Positions 23,539 through 28,754 of a stretch of DNA of 28,754 nt are shown here, in pieces. The notes beneath the pieces are model-generated. The model saw only the letters and a list, made by a program, of their open reading frames with translations. It ran no database searches and was not told where the DNA came from. Position numbers and translations under genes: made by a program. Each line of letters starts with the position of its first letter. Positions within the stretch are counted from its first letter, which is position 1. The stretch covers positions 1 through 28,754 of the forward strand of contig CAZPWF010000009.1 of the NCBI GenBank assembly GCA_964590725.1, in the 5' to 3' direction. This stretch comes from CAZPWF01 sp964590725 (lineage in GTDB: Bacteria > Patescibacteriota > Saccharimonadia > Saccharimonadales > JACQNP01).

Positions 23539-23566
23539 ATTATACACGTATTTGCATTTTTGTCAA
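23539..23566 (-). promoter_or_regulatory. Consensus sigma70 promoter, minus strand
   Basis: Reverse strand TTGACA (23561-23566), 16-nt spacer, TATAAT (23539-23544), both hexamers perfect; it is the best promoter in the window. It reads into 23223-23530, a region of about 300 nt without a normal gene, which holds the two micropeptide ORFs above and an inverted repeat CAAGTG-N6-CACTTG (23416-23433). Confidence 0.75.
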
Positions 23567-23653
23567 CTGTTTATGCATATATGTTGTTCGTTAATTTAAC
23601 AACCGATTTCAGTTGGAAGACATGACAAACGAGTAGACGCGGTGTGACACTGT

Positions 23654-24259
23654 TTAGAGAAGCGTACTCCAGTAATACCAAAATCGATTTAGAATCAAAC
23701 CAATTATCACCACAAACCAAATCACCAAAACATCACCATGATGAATTTGTAAGAAAGCTACAATTTTCTTCAGTTTTTCTGGAGTTTTTATATTGCCTTC
23801 ACGTAGGTTGTATAGAGTTGTATACCAAAATATAGGGATCATAACCGACCACACGACCATACAGTATGGACACAGAGCGCCTATACTATAAATACTTTGA
23901 TACTGTAGCCACACGATTAAACCAACTCCAAAAACCGTTCCCAATTGCAGACCAATCCAAAACCATCTTTTGAATGTTGCGCCAGCAAGTAAAGCCATAC
24001 CAATAGTAGTAACAACCGCAAACCCAGTTACGCCAATTAGCGAATTAGGGAAACGAAACACACTAGCCTGCCATGTTTTCATAACCGAACCGCAGCTTAG
24101 TAACGGACTGATATTACAGCTTGGTTTAAATGAAGGGTCTTGGATAAGGTGAATCTTTTCAACAGTCAGGACAAATGCAGCCATAAACCCAATGAGACCG
24201 CCAACTGCCAATATGTACGCAATAGTCTTATGTAGTGTTAAATCTTTGTTTTTTACCAC
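23654..24259 (-). CDS. Vitamin K epoxide reductase (VKOR) family protein, second copy
   Basis: 201 aa with about five membrane helices. Loop cysteines C48 and C56 (CNISPLLSC) and active-site CPYC (C130, C133) after YSIGAL match the paralogue at 7441-8025, as does the WQASVFRFPNSLIG region. The active site CPYC resembles thioredoxin-like enzymes more than CIFC of the first copy, so redox potential or partner may differ. No fused thioredoxin domain. Start is GTG at 24259, the only in-frame start before a stop; a TAATAT ends 6 nt before it. It stands alone, upstream of and divergent from the rpf gene, whose product has a predicted disulfide. Confidence 0.92.
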   Translation of the reverse strand: MVKNKDLTLHKTIAYILAVGGLIGFMAAFVLTVEKIHLIQDPSFKPSCNISPLLSCGSVMKTWQASVFRFPNSLIGVTGFAVVTTIGMALLAGATFKRWFWIGLQLGTVFGVGLIVWLQYQSIYSIGALCPYCMVVWSVMIPIFWYTTLYNLREGNIKTPEKLKKIVAFLQIHHGDVLVIWFVVIIGLILNRFWYYWSTLL

Positions 24260-24334
24260 ACAAACATATTAACAAACTACATTTGTGATGTATACAAATA
24301 AACAACATTCTATATCAGAAATAGGTGTTTACAT

Positions 24335-24362
24335 TTGACAATAATCTTACATTTGATACGAT
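24335..24362 (+). promoter_or_regulatory. Promoter of the rpf-LysM gene
   Basis: TTGACA (24335-24340), 16-nt spacer, extended -10 TGA-TACGAT (hexamer 24357-24362). Predicted leader about 120 nt, unusually long for this window, with a small hairpin TATGA/TCATA (24454-24469, loop GGGTAA) shortly before the ribosome binding site. Confidence 0.65.
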
Positions 24363-24488
24363 AAGGTTTCGTGTTTTTTTACGTGTGAGGTAAAAAGCTC
24401 GAACCATAACCTAGATTATCCAAGAAAACAAGAAAAATATTTTAATTTAAGCATATGAGGGTAATCATAGGGCTGTAAGGAGGAATAC

Positions 24489-25148
24489 ATGCGTCTTAGC
24501 GCTATTATAGCGGCGACGGTAACGTCTGCCGCGGTCTTTGCTGTGCTTGGCGGTTCGCCAGTACATGCAGAGCAACAACCAACATCAACACCCGAGCAAC
24601 CCGCTCAACAACAAAAGATAGAAGATAAAATGGTCGAGATTAAGCCAGGTGACTATCTGGCAAAAATCGCCGATGAAAATCAAACTACTTACGTTCGTCT
24701 ATTCGACGCAAACACGCAAATTAAGGATCCGGATGTAATCTACCCCGGTGACAAAGTTCGCGTACCACGTCCAGAAGAAACGTTAGTGTCTCGAGTCGCA
24801 CAACAAGTTGAACCTACTGCAGTAGCCACACCTACACCAGTATCAAAACCTAAAGTGCAATCCAGGGCAACACCACCGCCCACACAAGCACCAGTAGTCG
24901 CTGTTGCAAGTGGAGACGTGTGGGATCGACTAGCTCAATGTGAGGCTGGTGGAAATTGGCACATTAATACCGGTAACGGCTATTATGGGGGGCTCCAGTT
25001 CACACTTGGAAGCTGGCGAGGTGTCGGCGGAAGTGGCTATCCACATCAAGCAAGCCGAGAAGAACAAATTGCCCGCGGCAAAATGCTGCAGGCACGTCAA
25101 GGCTGGGGCGCATGGCCGGCCTGTACCCGAAAACTCGGTATTCGCTAG
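24489..25148 (+). CDS. Secreted LysM and Rpf-domain muralytic protein
   Basis: 219 aa. Signal peptide 1-27 ending VHA; LysM domain 47-93 (EIKPGDYLAKIA through YPGDKVRVP); Pro/Thr/Gln-rich linker 103-140; Rpf domain 142-213. The latter starts DVWDRLAQCEAGGNW with catalytic E152 and continues GGLQF and SWRGVGG. C151 and C212 correspond to the disulfide of actinobacterial resuscitation-promoting factors. It should bind and cleave peptidoglycan outside the cell, its own or that of an actinobacterial host. It has the best Shine-Dalgarno here (AAGGAGG), a good promoter and a terminator, so it is probably highly expressed. Domain calls are firm; the biological target is inference. Confidence 0.95.
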   Translation: MRLSAIIAATVTSAAVFAVLGGSPVHAEQQPTSTPEQPAQQQKIEDKMVEIKPGDYLAKIADENQTTYVRLFDANTQIKDPDVIYPGDKVRVPRPEETLVSRVAQQVEPTAVATPTPVSKPKVQSRATPPPTQAPVVAVASGDVWDRLAQCEAGGNWHINTGNGYYGGLQFTLGSWRGVGGSGYPHQASREEQIARGKMLQARQGWGAWPACTRKLGIR

Positions 25149-25154
25149 TTAAAT

Positions 25155-25191
25155 AGTAAAATAGCTCGCCGTAATCGCGAGCTATTTTACT
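25155..25191. terminator. Bidirectional terminator between rpf and the 82-aa gene
   Basis: Perfect 15-bp stem AGTAAAATAGCTCGC / GCGAGCTATTTTACT with a 7-nt loop; T-rich on both sides. Serves rpf (plus) and the 82-aa gene (minus). Confidence 0.9.
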
Positions 25192-25203
25192 TTCGATTTG
25201 ACT

Positions 25204-25452
25204 TTATCGTATTCTGGTCATAAGGCGAAGATTCGCCATGTACAGATCAGGGTCAACGCTAGGATGAGATGTCAAGTAGGCCATGTGCTTATCAACGAAC
25301 GGGATCACATTGTCGGGATACAATGAACTGTTCGCACTATAACTAGCAACAGTGTTGTATGACATGTCGGCATACAGATTACGGAGAGCTTCTTCTATTT
25401 CAATTCCCTTGAGAGTATCAATAAAGTTAACTTTCTTTTTATAAGTCGGCAT
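25204..25452 (-). CDS. Small protein of unknown function (82 aa)
   Basis: Not recognised. Soluble, no membrane helix, basic N-terminus (PTYKKKV) and an Arg-containing end. The ATG is 2 nt after the stop of a 20-aa basic peptide gene, implying coupled translation. It ends 12 bp before the bidirectional terminator. Confidence 0.7.
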   Translation of the reverse strand: MPTYKKKVNFIDTLKGIEIEEALRNLYADMSYNTVASYSANSSLYPDNVIPFVDKHMAYLTSHPSVDPDLYMANLRLMTRIR

Positions 25453-25454
25453 TA

Positions 25455-25517
25455 TTAAGCTGACTCTTTAGCTTTTTTTGGCTTCTTTACTTCTTTACGG
25501 CCTTTATCTCTTGGCAT
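25455..25517 (-). CDS. Lys-rich micropeptide (20 aa) coupled to the 82-aa gene
   Basis: Begins MPRDKGRKEVKKPKK and has about 8 Lys in 20 residues. AAAGGA lies 7-9 nt before the ATG. The stop (TAA) is 2 nt from the next ATG. The composition resembles a ribosome- or nucleic-acid-binding tail. It may be a functional peptide or simply a translational coupler. Confidence 0.55.
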   Translation of the reverse strand: MPRDKGRKEVKKPKKAKESA

Positions 25518-25744
25518 AACTTGTCCTTTCGATACTTCCTTTATGACTATTCCGGCAAATTTTGACTTATTATAAAATCAAACTATACTAATTACTCCTT
25601 ATTATAGCCCTCTTGTCGACATTAACCTAATAAGCCCATTCTATGATTTTAATTAAAAAATAGATTTAGTTAATGAATTAGATACGCATATATTGCAAAT
25701 CCTTAATTTAACCACCATTAAATAGGTAAGAAACGTTGTTTATA

Positions 25745-25750
25745 TATACT
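25745..25750 (+). promoter_or_regulatory. Candidate -10 box of the MgtE-like gene
   Basis: TATACT ending 9 nt before the ATG at 25760; no clear -35. Confidence 0.35.
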
Positions 25751-25759
25751 ATTAAGCGT

Positions 25760-26275
25760 ATGAACTACGTCAAGGAAATTAGAACTCGTGTATTTTGGCT
25801 AACGATCGGCTTAATACTAAGTATTGGGATAGCGCAGATAATTAAAGGTTTCGAATCTACTCTCGAAACTAATCTTATTCTGGCCAGCTTCATACCGTTG
25901 GTCGTTTATATGAGTGATGCGGTTGGGACTCAAATGGAATCAATAATAATTCGCGAGCTAAGTGCCAAAAAGAAATTTAGCTTTGGAACTTTTTTAAAAC
26001 ATCAAACGATAATAGTAAGCGCAGTTGCAGTCATAATTGGTTTACTTGCTACAATAATTGTCACACTAATTGATAATTCGCCACGATTGGGTTTAGTGAT
26101 CGGCCTTTCTTTACTTGGCGGAATAATGTCTTCTCTTATTACTGGTTCTATGTTGCCATATTTATTCTGGAAAACACATAATGATCCTGCAGAAGCCAGC
26201 GGCCCCGTAGCAACAGTCATTCAAGATATGTTGAGTGTTTTGATATTTCTATTGATCGCCCAAGCTTTACTCTAA
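25760..26275 (+). CDS. MgtE-like magnesium transporter, membrane domain only
   Basis: 171 aa from the ATG (a TTG at 25736 would add 8 residues). Five hydrophobic helices. FIPLVVYMSDAVGTQMESI and the late DPAEASGPVATVIQDMLSV match the MgtE membrane domain, where Asp of the latter segment lines the Mg2+ pore. The N-terminal MgtE domain and CBS pair that gate the channel are absent, so it should be a dimeric pore without the usual Mg2+ sensing, or need another protein for control. Start: ATG chosen because TATACT lies 9 nt before it; TTG has a weak AGG upstream. Confidence 0.85.
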   Translation: MNYVKEIRTRVFWLTIGLILSIGIAQIIKGFESTLETNLILASFIPLVVYMSDAVGTQMESIIIRELSAKKKFSFGTFLKHQTIIVSAVAVIIGLLATIIVTLIDNSPRLGLVIGLSLLGGIMSSLITGSMLPYLFWKTHNDPAEASGPVATVIQDMLSVLIFLLIAQALL

Positions 26276-26324
26276 TAATTAAGTACATATGAATTAAAAC
26301 GCTTATGCTTACTATGTAGTATAT

Positions 26325-26353
26325 TTGATGTTATGGCCATTGTTTGGTTTAAT
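26325..26353 (+). promoter_or_regulatory. Candidate promoter of the 105-aa membrane protein
   Basis: TTGATG (26325-26330), 17-nt spacer, TTTAAT (26348-26353); leader about 27 nt with a GAGGTG ribosome binding site. Confidence 0.4.
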
Positions 26354-26386
26354 TACATATATCATTAATTACTAGTGAGGTGTTCT

Positions 26387-26704
26387 ATGAAAAGATTAAC
26401 TATTACAAAACTAAGTGTCGGATCAATTGCTAAAACTGTAGGTGTGTTACAGGCAGTATTTGCGTTTGTTATTGGGCTAGTTGCTTCATTCGCAACCGCA
26501 GCTGGCGTTATCAGTGAAAGTTCATCAGTCGTAAAAAGCCTAGGTGTAAGTCTTTGGGTGTTTGGTTTAGGTATTATTATCTACCCATTTATTGCATTCT
26601 TGTTTGGCTGGATCCAAGGCGCTGTAGCAGCAGTTATCCTGAACTTCGTGTTCATGGAAAGTGGCGGTATTCGAGTCCACGTCGACGAAGAATCAATTAA
26701 ATAA
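26387..26704 (+). CDS. Small membrane protein of unknown function (105 aa)
   Basis: Two or three hydrophobic helices (about 15-38, 54-76 and 76-90) separated by a Ser-rich loop SESSSV, and a polar acidic tail. A start at GTG 26375 is possible, but ATG 26387 has GAGGTG 5 nt upstream and is preferred. It lies alone between a promoter and a bidirectional terminator. I do not recognise a family. Confidence 0.72.
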   Translation: MKRLTITKLSVGSIAKTVGVLQAVFAFVIGLVASFATAAGVISESSSVVKSLGVSLWVFGLGIIIYPFIAFLFGWIQGAVAAVILNFVFMESGGIRVHVDEESIK

Positions 26705-26720
26705 AGAATAAAGAAAATTA

Positions 26721-26752
26721 AAAATACCAGAGCACATTAGCTCTGGTATTTT
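26721..26752. terminator. Bidirectional terminator after the 105-aa gene and GH10
   Basis: Perfect 13-bp stem AAAATACCAGAGC / GCTCTGGTATTTT, loop ACATTA. Both convergent genes end within 20 bp of it. Confidence 0.9.
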
Positions 26753-26770
26753 AATTAAATTAGTATTAAT

Positions 26771-28498
26771 CTACCGGCTTTTCTTAAGAGTATTCTGCAA
26801 AGCTGTGTAGGCAGGTTTTGGCTTCATATCCTTATCCCACAAAAGACTAGAGCCCAGTAGTATTGGATACCTATCGGAGACAGTTGTTGAACCATAAAGA
26901 TCTGACACACCCCAAGTAGTGTATGAGGTGCAACTTGGTTCAGTAATACAAAGCTCTAGTGCACCAGAGTATTGCTCGCTTTGAAACTTCGGATCTTCTT
27001 TTCCCACTACATCAATTTCTGAGATTCTGACACTAAGGCCTAAGGCAGCAATTGCCTGGATATGCGAACGAAATACTGCGAAGTCAATCTTGTCGCTTGG
27101 TTGATATACATGCGTCTCAAAACCGATACCGTCAATAGGAACACCCCTGCTCTGCAAACGCTGGACAAGTGCATACAAAGCATCCCAACGTTTATCATCA
27201 TGCTCTATGCCGTAGTCATTCAGATAGAGTTTGGCTGCTGGATCGGCTTTCCTAGCTGCGCGAAACGATTGATCGATATATGACTCTCCCATGGCTTTTT
27301 GCCAAAAATGCTGTCGTAAGCCTAGGTTACCGTTTTTATAATCTTCATCTTTTTCCGAAAGAGGCTCATTGACTACATCCCAAGTTTTGATTCGACCTTT
27401 AAAATGACTAACTACATTTGATACATGATCGGTCATTATTTTGGGTAATTCAGCTTTTGGAGCATCAGTAATCCACGATGGATTTGATTTAGCAAAAACT
27501 AAAGTGTGCCCATGCACATCCTGATCATTGGCTTTGGCCATGGCGACAATGTTATCTGCATCCGTAAAATCATATTTATTTGGAGCTGGATGAATAAACT
27601 GAGCCTTTAGACTACTCTCCGGAGTGACTAAATTAAACTCGCTATTTGCTATTTTTTGGTACTGCGGATCGGTGAATAAAGGATTTACTGAAACAGCCAC
27701 ACCTATAGGGATTTTACGTGGCAGTTTATCGACTAGATTCCGTAGTAGACTTGGGTCGGTATGCTCCGTTAATTTAGGCTGCGCCTCAGTAACTTCTAGC
27801 TTACCTTTGTTTAAAGCTCGCGCCTGAAGACCGGTCAGCATCCAGCCATCACCCTTATCGTTCCCGTCCGCTCCGAACCAGACAGTGCCAGCAGAAAAAA
27901 TATCGTGGTCAGGCATAGCGCCAAGCTTTTTGTTATTTATAAAGAGAATGATTTTACCATTATCACGTCTAAGATCTACCCTGGCAGCTTTATTTTTTAA
28001 GTTGACATTGTAACTCCTAATGTCCATAGGTGTAGACGATGTTCCATCCCAAATGCGCATCTCAACACGATTAGCCGAAACATCGAGCCTCAGACTCGGT
28101 CGCTCTTGACGCCACTCATCGTAAATTACTGGAACTTGACCATAAAGTTGCAACGAAGCACCATCATCCACTCCTTGCATGGTAGCAAGAAGTTCAAAAT
28201 CTCCAGATACAGCCAAATGAGGTCCTCGCACATTAACTGGAGGATTTAATTGAGCTTTGGATCCATCTTGATGAATAATACTTTGGTTGAGCGGAGTTAT
28301 TTTAACGCCATCTTCTGTTACGGTTGCGCCCGATAAATTTGACCAGTCATAACCAGTTAACAGGTTATAGTAATCTTTTGGCTTATTAAGATAAATAAAA
28401 ACTAGCGAGCATCCTACAACAAAAGCGGCCATGCTGATCACAAACAGCGTAAGTTTTGTTATTTTTGGCTGTTTTTTACCAACCCTCTGTTTCTCCAT
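26771..28498 (-). CDS. Membrane-anchored GH10 endo-1,4-beta-xylanase
   Basis: 575 aa. Basic N-terminus, one membrane helix (about 17-37), a beta-rich accessory region (about 45-235) and a GH10 barrel (about 262-572). The acid/base is E378 in WDVVNEPL and the nucleophile is E494 in RISEID; HGHTLVF (329-335) is the usual H-rich strand. C517 and C523 match the common GH10 disulfide. Deviations from typical xylanases: TPEN.MKW is TPESSLKA, HTLVW is HTLVF, and the late W-containing loop reads GVSDLYGS. Some substrate-binding aromatics are therefore altered, and the natural substrate may not be plain xylan. The enzyme is predicted to stand on the cell surface. Confidence 0.93.
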   Translation of the reverse strand: MEKQRVGKKQPKITKLTLFVISMAAFVVGCSLVFIYLNKPKDYYNLLTGYDWSNLSGATVTEDGVKITPLNQSIIHQDGSKAQLNPPVNVRGPHLAVSGDFELLATMQGVDDGASLQLYGQVPVIYDEWRQERPSLRLDVSANRVEMRIWDGTSSTPMDIRSYNVNLKNKAARVDLRRDNGKIILFINNKKLGAMPDHDIFSAGTVWFGADGNDKGDGWMLTGLQARALNKGKLEVTEAQPKLTEHTDPSLLRNLVDKLPRKIPIGVAVSVNPLFTDPQYQKIANSEFNLVTPESSLKAQFIHPAPNKYDFTDADNIVAMAKANDQDVHGHTLVFAKSNPSWITDAPKAELPKIMTDHVSNVVSHFKGRIKTWDVVNEPLSEKDEDYKNGNLGLRQHFWQKAMGESYIDQSFRAARKADPAAKLYLNDYGIEHDDKRWDALYALVQRLQSRGVPIDGIGFETHVYQPSDKIDFAVFRSHIQAIAALGLSVRISEIDVVGKEDPKFQSEQYSGALELCITEPSCTSYTTWGVSDLYGSTTVSDRYPILLGSSLLWDKDMKPKPAYTALQNTLKKSR

Positions 28499-28754
28499 AT
28501 AATAAGTCTGTTCTTATTTGACACATTTAGCAACAGAGGATCGATGCACCAAAAACAACACTAGCCAAATTAACAGGACTTTATAACATTATTTACAATT
28601 AACTTTTACAGATGCATACCACTACTAGTCAACGTGATAATAAACACATACTCGTATAAAATCGTCTGTATAGTTGAAGATGGCAAGCTAACATTATTAC
28701 TTATCCTATTTATTAAACGTCAGTGTTTTGGTTACTAAAATATTAAAGTCGCTT
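28499..28754. other. Intergenic region at the right edge
   Basis: 256 bp upstream of the GH10 gene. I see no ORF of useful length, no tRNA and no strong hairpin. TATTAT abuts the GH10 ATG, but no usable -35 is evident; a plus-strand TTGACA at about 28517 has no matching -10. Confidence 0.5.

Noticed and set aside
24363..24488. c-di-AMP (ydaO-type) riboswitch before rpf
   Set aside because: The leader is too short (about 120 nt) and I could not find the conserved cores of that class, so I report only an uncharacterised leader.
1..28754. CRISPR arrays, insertion sequences, prophage genes, rRNA
   Set aside because: No spaced direct repeats, transposase or integrase motifs, phage structural genes or rRNA segments were seen on either strand.

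Overview
The window looks like chromosomal DNA of a candidate-phyla-radiation bacterium, most likely Candidatus Saccharibacteria (TM7). The support is a small, dense, AT-rich gene set. It combines core genes (hrcA-grpE-dnaK-dnaJ, lepA, murJ, ftsH, tilS) with host-facing ones: a LysM-Rpf muralytic factor of actinobacterial type, a membrane-anchored GH10 xylanase, two VKOR-type disulfide oxidases and many short membrane proteins without clear homology. TGA is used as a stop (for example at the end of grpE), so a recoded UGA=Gly lineage is unlikely. The taxon is an inference; no rRNA is present.

Layout. 1-2600 (minus): tRNA-Lys, then a four-gene operon rimB-like protease > rimK > DUF192 protein > membrane protein. 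2676-3617 (plus): an unknown 313-aa protein, converging on a second RimK-like ATP-grasp gene (3606-4517, minus). 4571-5593 (minus): a 37-aa membrane peptide and a degenerate GGDEF protein. 5632-11705 (minus): a heat-shock cluster hrcA > grpE > 73-aa orphan > dnaK > 104-aa orphan > VKOR > 202-aa orphan > dnaJ, with CIRCE operators in front of both hrcA and dnaJ. 11874-12335 (plus): bcp/prxQ. 12304-13164 (minus): a P-loop protein. 13331-20231 (minus): unknown 213-aa protein > tilS > ftsH > murJ > lepA, closed by a hairpin terminator. 20323-22804 (plus): guaA of the long, eukaryote-like form and a Nudix hydrolase, followed by tRNA-Met and a 53-aa membrane peptide. 23196-23566: a consensus sigma70 promoter driving a short transcript with only tiny ORFs. 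23654-24259 (minus): a second VKOR. 24489-25148 (plus): rpf-LysM. 25204-25517 (minus): coupled 20-aa and 82-aa genes. 25760-26704 (plus): a minimal MgtE-like transporter and a small membrane protein. 26771-28498 (minus): GH10 xylanase.

How the parts fit. HrcA represses its own operon and dnaJ through two CIRCE sites. The two VKORs could make the disulfides visible in exported proteins of this window (Rpf C151-C212, GH10 C517-C523). TilS, FtsH, MurJ and LepA form a housekeeping operon. A recurring pattern is a TATAAT-like -10 box ending only 6-11 nt before the start codon with no Shine-Dalgarno, which suggests that many first genes are leaderless, while downstream genes in operons carry AAGGAG or 8-nt NTGNNTAR stop-start overlaps.
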